Below, one piece after another: positions 51,707 to 60,526 of a stretch of 64,000 bases of DNA (position 1 is its first letter; the number at the start of each line of letters is the position of its first letter). Origin of the DNA: WQXF01 sp031553615 (GTDB taxonomy: Bacteria; Bacillota; Clostridia; Christensenellales; Aristaeellaceae); NCBI GenBank assembly GCA_031553615.1, contig JAVBLJ010000011.1, forward strand, positions 11,589 to 75,588, in the 5' to 3' direction. The translations under genes were made by a program, and so were the position numbers. The notes below the pieces were generated by a model. It worked only from the letters and a program-made list of their open reading frames with translations. It did not search any database and was not told the origin of the DNA.

Positions 51707-52696
51707 ATGCAAATCACGCAAGAACCGGCGCCTTTACAAAACCCCGAGATGCTCCCTGAAGCGGCCCCCGAGACCGCCTATCAGGATTTACCGGCGTCGC
51801 TGTTTGTGCCGCTGGGCAACGAGCGCAACGAAGGCGACCAGATCGCCCGCCGCTCCACCACCTATTGGCAGGATGTGTGGTACCGTTTCCGGCGCGATCC
51901 GCTGGCCATGATCGGCATGATGGTGCTGATCCTGATCGGGCTGGCCGCCCTCTTCGGGCCCATGCTCTCGAAGTACTCCTACGAGCAGGTCGAGTTCCTG
52001 AATGGCGATATGCCACCCAGCGCCGAGCATTGGTTCGGCACCGATCTGCTGGGCCGCGATATCTTTGTGCGCGTGCTCTATGGCGCGCGCATCAGCCTGA
52101 GCGTGGGCCTGGTGGCGGCGGCCATCAACCTGATGATCGGCGTGCTGTACGGCGGCATCGCGGGCTACATCGGCCGCCGCGTCGACATGATCCTGATGCG
52201 CATCGTGGATATCCTCATCGGCCTGCCCTCGCTGCTGTACATTATCCTGATCATGATGGTGATGGGCTCCACGATTCAATCGATCATCCTCGCGCTATGC
52301 TTCACCTCGTGGATTGGCACGGCGCGCGTGGTGCGCTCCCAGGTGCTCTCGCTCAAGAGTTCAGAGTATGCGCTGGCCGCTAAGCTAACCGGAGCCTCGG
52401 ATTTGGATATTTTGCTGCATCACCTAATCCCCAACTGCATGGGCCCGATCATCGTTTCCACCGCGTTCCTGGTGCCCTCGGCGATTTTCAGCGAAGCGTT
52501 CCTCTCGTTCCTGGGCATCGGCATCTCGGTGCCCAAGGCCAGCTGGGGCACGTTGGCCAACGAAGCCATCGGCGCGCTTTCCACCAAGCCCTACCAAATG
52601 TTCTTCCCGGTCATGGCGATCTGCCTGACCATGTTCTCGCTGAATTTCGTGGGCGACGGATTGCGCGACGCTCTCGATCCCCGGCTAAAAAAGTAA
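51707..52696 (+). CDS. oppC: Oligopeptide ABC transporter permease, OppC type
   Basis: 329 residues. A hydrophilic N-terminal extension of about 60 residues is followed by an OppC_N helix (RFRRDPLAMIGMMVLILIGL) and five further helices. HWFGTDLLGRDIFVRVLYGA and the EAA loop SSEYALAAKLTGASDLDILL are typical. Forms the membrane channel with OppB. Ribosome-binding site CGGAGG. Confidence 0.95.
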   Translation: MQITQEPAPLQNPEMLPEAAPETAYQDLPASLFVPLGNERNEGDQIARRSTTYWQDVWYRFRRDPLAMIGMMVLILIGLAALFGPMLSKYSYEQVEFLNGDMPPSAEHWFGTDLLGRDIFVRVLYGARISLSVGLVAAAINLMIGVLYGGIAGYIGRRVDMILMRIVDILIGLPSLLYIILIMMVMGSTIQSIILALCFTSWIGTARVVRSQVLSLKSSEYALAAKLTGASDLDILLHHLIPNCMGPIIVSTAFLVPSAIFSEAFLSFLGIGISVPKASWGTLANEAIGALSTKPYQMFFPVMAICLTMFSLNFVGDGLRDALDPRLKK

Positions 52697-52758
52697 GCGC
52701 TTCGCACCCCCAGGACGCCCCCCCAATTTCAACACATTCCCCAAAGTCAAAGTTTTTG

Positions 52759-52800
52759 CCCCGCTTTTTGAAAAAAGCGGGCCGCCGGAGGCCCTCGTCT
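52759..52800. other. Hairpin-rich spacer between oppC and oppD
   Basis: Two adjacent hairpins: CCCGCTTTTT/AAAAAGCGGG with a very short loop, and GGGCC/GGCCC. No T-tract fits either strand well, so these may be mRNA stability or processing elements rather than terminators. Confidence 0.4.
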
Positions 52801-52836
52801 CCTCCCCCACACTCTCATCCAGTTAGGAGATACGCC

Positions 52837-53838
52837 ATGTCGCTGCTGAACATCGAAAACCTGGCCACCACCTTTCAGATTCCCGCAGGTAACGTGCAGG
52901 CGGTGCGCGGCGTATCGCTGCACGTCGAGGAGGGCGAGGCCGTGGGCGTGGTGGGCGAATCGGGCAGCGGCAAGAGCGTGCTGATGCTTTCGGTACTGGG
53001 GCTTTTGCCGCCCAACGCCACGGTGCGCGCCGACACCATCAGCTTCAACCACCGCGAGCTTTCCACCATGACGCGCGAGGAGCGGCGCAGGCTGCGCGGC
53101 GCGGAGATCGGCATGGTGTTCCAGGACCCCATGACCTCCCTCAATCCGCTGTTCACCATCGGCCAGCAGATCATGGAGCCGCTGCGCATCCACCTAAAGA
53201 TGAACCGCGCGCTGGCCCAAGCCAAGGCGCTGGAGCTGCTGCGCCTGGTGGATATTCCCAGCCCGGAGAGTCGCCTGAAGCAGTATCCCCACGAATTTTC
53301 CGGCGGCATGCGCCAGCGCGCGATGATCGCCATCGCGCTGGCCTGCGAGCCCAAGCTGATCATCGCCGACGAGCCCACCACCGCGCTGGACGTGACCATC
53401 GAGGCGCAAATCCTCGATCTGCTCAAGAACCTGCGCGAGCGCACCGGCACCTCCACCATCCTCATCACCCACGATCTGGGCGTGGTGGCCAGCATGTGCA
53501 GCCGCGTGATCGTGCTCTACGGCGGCACCGTGGTGGAGCAGGGCACGCTGCGCGAAATATTCTACGATTCGCGGCATCCCTACACCTGGGGCCTGCTGCG
53601 CTCCATACCCAGGCGCGACGGCGATCGCAAGCAGAAGCTGATCCCCATCCCCGGCTCGCCGCCCGACATGCTTGCGCCGCCGCCCGGCTGCCCGTTCGCG
53701 CCGCGCTGCGCCCATGCCATGCCCGCCTGCCTTACCCTGCCGCCGCCGCAGACCCAGCTATCCGAAACCCACTGCGTGCGCTGCCATCTCATGCACCCGC
53801 ATGCGCCCAAGATTTCGCTTGAGGAGGTGAGGGCGTGA
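52837..53838 (+). CDS. oppD: Oligopeptide ABC transporter ATPase, OppD type
   Basis: 333 residues. Walker A GESGSGKS at about 43-50, signature SGGMRQR, Walker B LIIADEPTTALDV, then the H-loop ILITHDLG. The C-terminal oligo_HPY domain has a four-Cys pattern (C-PFAPRC, MPAC, HCVRC) that in OppD/DppD proteins may bind an iron-sulfur cluster. TTAGGAG precedes the ATG. Confidence 0.95.
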   Translation: MSLLNIENLATTFQIPAGNVQAVRGVSLHVEEGEAVGVVGESGSGKSVLMLSVLGLLPPNATVRADTISFNHRELSTMTREERRRLRGAEIGMVFQDPMTSLNPLFTIGQQIMEPLRIHLKMNRALAQAKALELLRLVDIPSPESRLKQYPHEFSGGMRQRAMIAIALACEPKLIIADEPTTALDVTIEAQILDLLKNLRERTGTSTILITHDLGVVASMCSRVIVLYGGTVVEQGTLREIFYDSRHPYTWGLLRSIPRRDGDRKQKLIPIPGSPPDMLAPPPGCPFAPRCAHAMPACLTLPPPQTQLSETHCVRCHLMHPHAPKISLEEVRA

Positions 53839-54842
53839 CGCAAAACGTAGTGTACTCGCAGCATCCGCAAAAGCCCGTGCCGCTTGTTGAGGCCGTGAAC
53901 CTCAAGCGCTACTTCGAGGTGGGGCAATCGTTCTTTGGCAACCAGCACAAGCTGCTCAAGGCCGTGGACGATGTATCGCTGCGTATCTACCGCGGTGATA
54001 CCTTCGGTCTGGTCGGCGAATCGGGCTGCGGCAAGACCACCGTGGGCCGCACGCTGGTGCGCCTCTATGAGCCCACCGAGGGCAAGGTGCTGTTTGACGG
54101 CACCGACCTTTCGCATCTGCCCGCGCGGGAGCTGCTCCCCTACCGCAGCCGCATGCAGATGATCTTCCAGGACCCGTACGCCTCCCTCGATCCGCGCATG
54201 ACCGTCGCCTCCATCGTCGATGAGCCGCTGCGCGTGCAGAAAACCCACTCCGTCCGCGACCGGCAGGATCGCGTGCGCGAGCTCATCGCCCTCGTCGGCC
54301 TAACGCCCGATCACCTGAACCGCTATCCGCACGAGTTCTCCGGGGGGCAGCGCCAACGCATCGGCATCGCCCGCGCGCTGGCCGCCAGCCCCGAGTTCAT
54401 CGTGTGCGATGAGCCCATCTCCGCGCTGGATGTGTCCATCCAGGCCCAGGTGGTCAACATGCTGGAGGATTTGCAGCAGCGCATGGGCCTGACCTATCTC
54501 TTCGTATCCCACGATCTTTCCATGGTGCGGCACCTTTCCCACACCGTGGGCGTGATGTACCTGGGCCACCTGGTGGAGTGCGCGCCCGTCGACGAGCTCT
54601 ACGAGCACATGCAGCACCCCTACACCCAGGCACTCTTCTCCGCCGCCCCCGTCGCCGATCCCGATCACGCCGAGCGCATCCAGCGCATCCCCCTCCACGG
54701 CGACGTGCCCACCCCCATCGATCCGCCCAGCGGCTGCCCCTTCCGCACCCGCTGCGCCCACGCCCTGCCCCTCTGCGCCGAGGCCCGCCCCGAGCTCCGC
54801 GACCTGGGCGATGGCCACCTGTGCGCTTGCCACAAGGTGTAG
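53835..54842 (+). CDS. oppF: Oligopeptide ABC transporter ATPase, OppF type
   Basis: 335 residues. N-terminal LVEAVNLKRYFEVGQSFF is typical of OppF. Walker A GESGCGKT, signature SGGQRQR and Walker B EFIVCDEPISALDV are intact, followed by the oligo_HPY C-terminal region with Cys residues. The GTG start overlaps the oppD stop by four bases (GTGA); GAGG is just upstream. Last gene of the operon. Confidence 0.95.
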   Translation: MTQNVVYSQHPQKPVPLVEAVNLKRYFEVGQSFFGNQHKLLKAVDDVSLRIYRGDTFGLVGESGCGKTTVGRTLVRLYEPTEGKVLFDGTDLSHLPARELLPYRSRMQMIFQDPYASLDPRMTVASIVDEPLRVQKTHSVRDRQDRVRELIALVGLTPDHLNRYPHEFSGGQRQRIGIARALAASPEFIVCDEPISALDVSIQAQVVNMLEDLQQRMGLTYLFVSHDLSMVRHLSHTVGVMYLGHLVECAPVDELYEHMQHPYTQALFSAAPVADPDHAERIQRIPLHGDVPTPIDPPSGCPFRTRCAHALPLCAEARPELRDLGDGHLCACHKV

Positions 54843-54887
54843 CGAGCGGGGGGGAACGGCGAAGGGCTCCGCCCTCCGCGCCTCCTG

Positions 54888-54909
54888 CCAAAGGGGCATG
54901 CCCCTTTGG
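54888..54909. other. Perfect 22-bp palindrome downstream of oppF
   Basis: CCAAAGGGGCA followed by its exact complement. It could be a stem-loop in the oppF 3' region or a binding site. No T-tract follows. Confidence 0.45.
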
Positions 54910-54942
54910 AAACCCTTCCCTCTGGGCAATAGGTCGATTCAC

Positions 54943-54979
54943 AAAACCCGCTTGGCGCACATTGCGCCAAGCGGGTTTT
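54943..54979. terminator. Bidirectional terminator between oppF and the M42 genes
   Basis: A 17-bp perfect stem (AAAACCCGCTTGGCGCA with 54963-54979) and a 3-nt loop, with T-runs on both strands. It separates convergent operons. Confidence 0.88.
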
Positions 54980-55013
54980 GGGTTTCAAAGCTGCCTCTCA
55001 TCATCCCCGAGGG

Positions 55014-55160
55014 TGACCCCCCCGAAGGATTCTCAAGGGCGACCGGAAAGCCCTTGAGTCGCCTGTGAAGGCGAAACACCCCGACTTCGAGGAGTATTTC
55101 GCGCTCACGCACGACCAAAGGGCTTTCCGATCGCCCTTTGGAAACCTTCGGGGAAACCCC
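55014..55160. repeat. Head-to-head pair of the two-hairpin repeat unit
   Basis: Left unit (55023-55082): CTCAAGGGC / GCCCTTGAG and TCGCCT-GTGA-AGGCGA. Right unit on the minus strand (55090-55151): CCAAAGGGC / GCCCTTTGG and TCGTGC-GTGA-GCGCGA. Outer arms CCCCGAAGG and CCTTCGGGG pair across the element. It resembles the 10.6-kb units and the 310-bp elements but lacks their terminal repeats. No gene lies within 54843-55214. Confidence 0.8.
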
Positions 55161-55214
55161 GGGGGGGGGAAGAGGAAGTCTCGCAACAACGAGCTGGGTC
55201 TGGGACATCCTGCA

Positions 55215-56222
55215 TTACGCAAACGTCTGCTTCACAAACTCCAGCAGCAGCTCGCCGCCCTGCTCCACGTCGCGCACGTCGAGGGTCTCGATGGCCGAAT
55301 GCACGTACCGGGTGGCGATGGAAAGCGTGCCCGAGGGAACGCCTCCGCGCGAAAGCTGAATCGCGCCCGCGTCGGTGCCGCCAAAGGTGAGCACCTCCAG
55401 CTGGTAGGGCACGTTCGCAGCTTTCGCAGCGGCGATCATCGCATCGCGGACGATGGGCGAGGTGATCGAAGCGCGATCCATGATCTTGACCGCAGGGCCC
55501 TTGCCCAGCTCCATGGCCATCTTGGGCTTCACGCCGGGGGTATCGCCGGTGGCGGTCACGTCCAGCGCCAGACCGATGTCCGGGTCCACCGAGTAGGCCG
55601 CGACCTTCGCGCCGCGCAGGCCGACCTCCTCTTGGGTGGAGAACACGCCCACGACCTCGTTGTCGCAAACCTTCAGGTTCAGCAGCATCCAGGCGATCAT
55701 GGCGCAGCCCACGCGGTCGTCCATCGCCGGGGCCGCGATGCGGTGCTCGCCCAGCTCCATGGGCGGCGCGGAATATACAGCCACATCGCCGATGCCGACG
55801 CGAGCCAGCGCCTCCTCGCGAGTCGAAGCGCCGATATCGATGTACAGGTGCTGCATCTCGGGGTTGCCGGTGATATCTTCCTCCGCGGCGACCACGCCGG
55901 GTACGCCGTTTTGGAACACCACGTGCTGGCAGAGCGAGCGCGCAACGTAGATGCCGCCCACGCTGCACACGCGCAGGAAGCCGTGCTCGTCCGCGTCGAT
56001 CACCAGGAAACCGATGTGATCCATATGCCCGCTAAGCATGATGCGTTTGCCCTTGCCGTTGCCTTTCTTCGTGGCAATCAGGTTGCCCAGCGCATCGGTG
56101 CGCAGCTCATCCACATGATCGCGCAGCAAATCGGAAAGCCACGCCGCCACCGCCTCCTCGCGGCCGGTCGCGCCATGGAGCTTGAGCAGGGAAAGCAGGA
56201 TGTCCCGCATGGAATGACTCAT
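55215..56222 (-). CDS. M42-family metallopeptidase, copy 3 of the cluster
   Basis: 335 residues. Dinuclear metal motifs: SGHMDHIGF, PAMDDRVGCAM, STQEEVGLRG with the catalytic Glu pair, and GGTDAGAIQLSRGGVP near the C terminus. M42 enzymes (glutamyl aminopeptidase, deblocking aminopeptidase, TET complexes) remove N-terminal residues from peptides in the cytoplasm. The ATG (56220-56222) follows AGGAG. Last of three M42 genes transcribed leftward towards the opp operon. Confidence 0.94.
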   Translation of the reverse strand: MSHSMRDILLSLLKLHGATGREEAVAAWLSDLLRDHVDELRTDALGNLIATKKGNGKGKRIMLSGHMDHIGFLVIDADEHGFLRVCSVGGIYVARSLCQHVVFQNGVPGVVAAEEDITGNPEMQHLYIDIGASTREEALARVGIGDVAVYSAPPMELGEHRIAAPAMDDRVGCAMIAWMLLNLKVCDNEVVGVFSTQEEVGLRGAKVAAYSVDPDIGLALDVTATGDTPGVKPKMAMELGKGPAVKIMDRASITSPIVRDAMIAAAKAANVPYQLEVLTFGGTDAGAIQLSRGGVPSGTLSIATRYVHSAIETLDVRDVEQGGELLLEFVKQTFA

Positions 56223-56278
56223 GGTGGGTAATCTCCTCTCAAATCTATCGCATTGCCGTTGCATACCGCAGGCGGGAG

Positions 56279-57316
56279 CTACACCGGGCTGCCCTTCGCA
56301 AAATCCTGCAGGCAGGCCACAAGCAGCGCTTGCTGGGCGGCGATATCGTCCAGATGCGCAGTGGAGGCCGCCGAGTGGATGTAGCGGCAGGGCACGGCCA
56401 TGACCGCCGTGGGCACGCCGCCGCGCGCTTGATGAATGGCGCCCGCGTCGGTGCCGCCCGCCACAAATTGCTTGTATTGCCAAGCGATGCCCCGCGCATC
56501 GGCGACGGCCTGCACGGCCTTGAGCAGCTTGGGATGCACGATGGCGCTGCGATCCACGATGGTCAGCACCACGCCCTTGCCCTGGCGGGTGACCTGCATG
56601 TGCTCGGGCACGTCGCCCAGGTCGTTGCAGGTGGTGCCCTCCAGCACCAGCGCGATATCGGGCGCGACGCGGTAAGCGGCGATGGTCGCGCCCCGCAGGC
56701 CGACCTCCTCCTGCACGGTGAACACGCAGGTGAGCTTGCCCGGGTATCGATAATGCTCCAGCGCGTGCACGATGGCCAGGCAACCCACGCGGTCATCCAG
56801 CGCCTTGACCTTCACACGCTTCTCGCCAAACTCCACGTACGGGCTATCGAACGTGACAAAGCTGCCCGGCGGGCAAAGCTTTTCGGCCTCCGCCTGCGAG
56901 GTTGCGCCCACGTCGACGCAGAGCGAATCGTATTGCAGCACGGTATCGCGATCCCCGGCGCTCTGCAGGTGGATCGCCTTTGCGCCGATCACGCCTGGCA
57001 CCGCGTCCGGCCCCACCAGCACGCGCTTGGAAACCACCACACGCGGATCGATGCCGCCCACCGATTGAATGCGCAGCAGCCCTCCGTCGGTGGCCGACAT
57101 CACCAGGAAGCCGACCTCGTCCATATGCGCGGCCAGCATGATGTGGGGCAGCGAAGCATCGCCGCCGTCGCAGGTAACGATCAGGTTGCCCATGGTGTCC
57201 ACTTCGATCGAATCGCGGGGATCGCACAGCGGAGCGACGGCCTCGCGCAGCGCCTCGCGCACCGCGCCCTCGTCCCCCGACACGCCGCGCAGCAGCGTGA
57301 TTTCCTTTAGCAGCAT
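56279..57316 (-). CDS. M42-family metallopeptidase, copy 2 of the cluster
   Basis: 345 residues from MLLKEITLLRGVSGDE, the usual M42 start. Metal and catalytic motifs AAHMDEVGF, KALDDRVGC, TVQEEVGLRG and GGTDAGAIHQARGGVP are complete. The ATG (57314-57316) follows TTGGAGGGA at a normal distance; an in-frame TTG five codons upstream lies on the ribosome-binding site itself. It overlaps the upstream M42 gene by ten bases, so coupling is likely. Confidence 0.94.
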   Translation of the reverse strand: MLLKEITLLRGVSGDEGAVREALREAVAPLCDPRDSIEVDTMGNLIVTCDGGDASLPHIMLAAHMDEVGFLVMSATDGGLLRIQSVGGIDPRVVVSKRVLVGPDAVPGVIGAKAIHLQSAGDRDTVLQYDSLCVDVGATSQAEAEKLCPPGSFVTFDSPYVEFGEKRVKVKALDDRVGCLAIVHALEHYRYPGKLTCVFTVQEEVGLRGATIAAYRVAPDIALVLEGTTCNDLGDVPEHMQVTRQGKGVVLTIVDRSAIVHPKLLKAVQAVADARGIAWQYKQFVAGGTDAGAIHQARGGVPTAVMAVPCRYIHSAASTAHLDDIAAQQALLVACLQDFAKGSPV

Positions 57317-58353
57317 AGCGTGTCCCTCCAATCCGCGCCCAGTTGGGCCAAGTAGGCGGCCAAGAGCCGCGCCGCTTCCTTCAGCGTGGTGGCGGAGCAG
57401 GTCTCCACGGTGGTGTGCATGTACTTCAGCGGCAGCTCCATCAGCGCCGTGGGCACGCCCGCCCGCGAGATTTGCACCACTTCAGCATCGGTCCAGGTGG
57501 AGTGCGGGCAGATGCTCTCCTTGGTCTCAACCCGCTGCTCGGCGGCCACCTTCAATATGGAATCCACCAGCTTGGGGTGCAGGTTGGGCCCCTTCGAAAA
57601 GACCACCTTGTCCAGCGGGAAGGTGGTGTCCGGCTTACAATCCGGCATGGTGCCATGGGTCACGTCGATGGCGATCCCGATGTCCGGATCGATGGCGTAG
57701 CACGAGGTTAGCGCGCCGTGCGAACCAACCTCCTCCTGACACGCGCACACGAAGTACACGTCCGCATCGTGCGTGACCTTGGCCAATTGCTCGGCGGCCA
57801 GCAGCATGATGCCCACGCATGCCCGATCGTCCATGGTCTTGGCGGCCACGTGATTTCCGGCCAGCTTGGTCAGCGGGCCCACGAGCTGGATCAAATCGCC
57901 CACCCGTACCCGCTTTTCCACCTCCTGGTGCGACATGCCCAAATCCACGAACAGATCGGCCAGCTTGTAGTTCTTCTGGCGCTCGGCGGCGGAGAGCAGG
58001 TGCGGCGGCTTCGCGCCCACGATGCCCACCAGCGCGCCTTGCGCCGTCAGCACGCGCACTTCGCTGCCCGGCAGTATGCGCGGATCGACCCCACCCACCT
58101 GGTGCATGCGCACGCAACCATCCTTCTCGATGCCGGTTACGCACAGGCCAATCTCGTCGGAATGCGCGGTGATGTACACCTTGGGGCCCTTCCCGGTTCC
58201 GGGTTGGTGTGCGATCATGTTCTGCATGCGATCCACGTGCGCCTCGGCGCAGTAGGGCGCGAACTGTTCGCGCAGCCAGGAGGCCACCGGCAGCTCATTG
58301 CCCGAAAGGCCCGGCTGCTCGACCACCTCGCGCAGGTAACACTCCAAATCCAA
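57307..58353 (-). CDS. M42-family metallopeptidase, copy 1 of the cluster
   Basis: 348 residues from a TTG start (MDLECYLREVVEQPGLSGNE). Motifs: TAHSDEIGL (His-Ser-Asp-Glu instead of His-Met-Asp-Glu), KTMDDRACVG, CACQEEVGSHG, and HSTWTDAEVVQISRAGVP, where the family usually has GTDA. So it is the most divergent of the three. TTG is preferred because GGGGGG lies seven bases before it, whereas the in-frame ATG seven codons upstream would fall almost at the transcription start. First gene of the operon. Confidence 0.9.
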   Translation of the reverse strand: MDLECYLREVVEQPGLSGNELPVASWLREQFAPYCAEAHVDRMQNMIAHQPGTGKGPKVYITAHSDEIGLCVTGIEKDGCVRMHQVGGVDPRILPGSEVRVLTAQGALVGIVGAKPPHLLSAAERQKNYKLADLFVDLGMSHQEVEKRVRVGDLIQLVGPLTKLAGNHVAAKTMDDRACVGIMLLAAEQLAKVTHDADVYFVCACQEEVGSHGALTSCYAIDPDIGIAIDVTHGTMPDCKPDTTFPLDKVVFSKGPNLHPKLVDSILKVAAEQRVETKESICPHSTWTDAEVVQISRAGVPTALMELPLKYMHTTVETCSATTLKEAARLLAAYLAQLGADWRDTLCC

Positions 58354-58383
58354 AGGGATTCCCCCCTTTCCCATTTGCGAATA

Positions 58384-58392
58384 AGTATAGCA
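58384..58392 (-). promoter_or_regulatory. Extended -10 promoter of the M42 operon
   Basis: On the minus strand, TGC-TATACT (58384-58392), without a clear -35. The predicted start of transcription, about 24 nt before the TTG at 58353, supports that start codon. Confidence 0.55.
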
Positions 58393-58461
58393 TACGTAAG
58401 GGGTTATGGCGAGGGGGAAACCTTTTTGACCAGGAAGAAATCATTTACTTATAAGCATGCA

Positions 58462-58611
58462 GGGTGGCCGTGCGAAGGATTCCAAAGGGCGACCGCAAAG
58501 CCCTTTGGTCGTGCCCGAAGGCACGAAACACCTACACCCAAATGGGTTTTTCGTCCTCACGGGCGAGCCAAGTGCTTATCGATCGCCCTTGGGAATCCTT
58601 TTCTGCGCATC
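58462..58611. repeat. Head-to-head pair of the two-hairpin repeat unit beside the defence gene
   Basis: Left unit (58473-58532): CCAAAGGGC / GCCCTTTGG and a perfect TCGTGCC / GGCACGA stem. Right unit on the minus strand (58541-58602): CCAAG/CTTGG and TCGCCC-GTGA-GGACGA. The tail CTTTTCTGCGCATCTT matches the 310-bp elements (CTTCTCTGCGCATCTG). The base composition changes to AT-rich immediately after it. No gene is seen in 58354-58738. Confidence 0.8.
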
Positions 58612-58738
58612 TTCACTCTGTCTTTATGTTTTTTTATGCAAATGATTTTATCTTAAAACAAAGGCAAGTACAAGTAGCTTTTAGTGCATAACCATGGTAA
58701 AATATTCATATTATCTCTTAAAAGGGAGGACGGACAAC

Positions 58739-60481
58739 TTGTCATTTCAGACCCCACTGACAATTAATGAAGTCATATCTGATATTCACTCAAAAAAATA
58801 TCTGCTGCCATCAATACAAAGGGAATTTGTGTGGAGCCAAGAGCAGATCAAAATGCTATTTGACAGCCTTATGCGCGATTATCCGATTAACGCTTTTCTA
58901 TTTTGGCGGGTACCCAAAGAAAAAGTATCCGAATTTAAGTTTTATGAATTTTTGAGGGAGTATCACCAAAAAGACAGTCGTCATAATCCAAAAGCAGATG
59001 TGAACGGTAACGATGATGTAATGGCGGTTCTTGACGGACAGCAGCGATTGACTTCTCTATATATTGCACTAAAAGGCACTTATGCTTCAAAACTTTCATA
59101 TAAGCGATGGGACAACGCACAGTCATATCCCAAGAAGCGCCTATATCTGAATCTGCTTGGTAAGCCTGAAGATGAAACCCTTGAATATGAGTTTGAATTT
59201 CTCACCGATGCCGAAGCAGGGATAAAAGACGAGGTCCACCATTGGTTCCTTGTTGGCAAAATTCTTGACCTGAAAGAGCAAGATGCGGTTAATGATTATC
59301 TGCTTGCGTCAGGTGTATTTGATTATCCTGATAAAGAAAAGAGGCGCATTGCGAACAAGGCATTATTTAAGCTGCATAAGGTTATCCATGTAAACGGTCT
59401 GATTAGCTACTACCTGGAGCAGAGTACCGAACTTGATAAGGTTCTGAATATCTTTATCCGCGTCAACAGCGGTGGCACAACACTTAGCTATTCGGACCTA
59501 CTATTATCTTTTGCCACAGCTCAATGGGAAAACAGGGATGCGCGTGATGAAATAAATAATTTTGTCGATGAAATAAATGAGATCGGACGAGGATTTAATA
59601 TCGACAAAGATACTGTATTGAAAGCCGCGCTTGTTCTCACAGATATGCAGGAAATATCCTTTAAGGTAGATAATTTTAATCGTACAAATATGTTGAAAAT
59701 TGAAGATGCTTGGGACAATATAACCCAAGCTATTCGAGATGCGCTCCGGCTTATCAGTAGTTTTGGCTTTAGTCGAGAGAACATTACATCCAATAATCTC
59801 ATAATTCCGATTGCATATTATCTCAAATCTATCGGCTTGCCAAGCAATTTTGAGATTTCTACATCGCGGGTGGAAGACAGACGCAAAATTAGACGGTGGT
59901 TTGTTTCATCGCTTCTAAAACGGGTTTTCAGCTTTTCTGCTGATGGCGTCTTGAAGCCAATTAGAGAAATAATTAATGCTGACCATGAAAACGGCTTTCC
60001 ATTAGTTAAAATTACGGAGTTTTTCAAGGGGACTACTCGCGCCCTACAGTTTTCGGAGGATGACATAAACAACCTTATGGATGCTAAATATGGTCATGGT
60101 GATACAATAATCATTCTATCAATTCTGTATCCGTGGGCTGATTTGCGCCACCATTTCCATGTTGACCATATGTTTCCCAAGAGCATATTCAAGGTAAAAA
60201 AATTGCAGGGAAAGTGCGTACCCGAAAATAAAATCAACGATTTTATCGCAGACTATAATTATCTAGGAAATCTGCAATTGTTAGAGGATATACCCAACAT
60301 AGAAAAGAGCGCAATGGATTTTGACAAATGGTTGAGCGAGAAAATTCCTGCCGGAGAACTTAGTAGCTATAAAGAAAAGCACTATATACCCAATGTGGAT
60401 TTATCCGTTCCAAACTTTGATGTATTTCTGGAAGAACGGGAAAATTTACTGTTACAAAAACTCAAAATGGAATTGAGATAA
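58739..60481 (+). CDS. GmrSD-like DUF262 / HNH restriction-type defence protein
   Basis: 580 residues. The N-terminal DUF262 (ParB/GmrS-like) domain has KYLLPSIQREFVW and V-L-D99-GQQR103-LTSLYIA, the nucleotide-hydrolysis motif. The C-terminal DUF1524-like HNH nuclease has H474-VDH477-MFPKS and YNYLGNLQLL. Single-chain GmrSD proteins are modification-dependent type IV restriction enzymes acting against phages with modified DNA. The TTG start (58739) follows GGGAGGA and gives the usual MSFQTPLTINEVI; an ATG 15 codons upstream has no ribosome-binding site. The gene is far more AT-rich than its neighbours, indicating recent transfer. It is a solitary gene. Confidence 0.9.
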   Translation: MSFQTPLTINEVISDIHSKKYLLPSIQREFVWSQEQIKMLFDSLMRDYPINAFLFWRVPKEKVSEFKFYEFLREYHQKDSRHNPKADVNGNDDVMAVLDGQQRLTSLYIALKGTYASKLSYKRWDNAQSYPKKRLYLNLLGKPEDETLEYEFEFLTDAEAGIKDEVHHWFLVGKILDLKEQDAVNDYLLASGVFDYPDKEKRRIANKALFKLHKVIHVNGLISYYLEQSTELDKVLNIFIRVNSGGTTLSYSDLLLSFATAQWENRDARDEINNFVDEINEIGRGFNIDKDTVLKAALVLTDMQEISFKVDNFNRTNMLKIEDAWDNITQAIRDALRLISSFGFSRENITSNNLIIPIAYYLKSIGLPSNFEISTSRVEDRRKIRRWFVSSLLKRVFSFSADGVLKPIREIINADHENGFPLVKITEFFKGTTRALQFSEDDINNLMDAKYGHGDTIIILSILYPWADLRHHFHVDHMFPKSIFKVKKLQGKCVPENKINDFIADYNYLGNLQLLEDIPNIEKSAMDFDKWLSEKIPAGELSSYKEKHYIPNVDLSVPNFDVFLEERENLLLQKLKMELR

Positions 60482-60526
60482 AACGCAGTGTCAATGCACA
60501 GTAGTACATAATAAGTATCCATCAAA

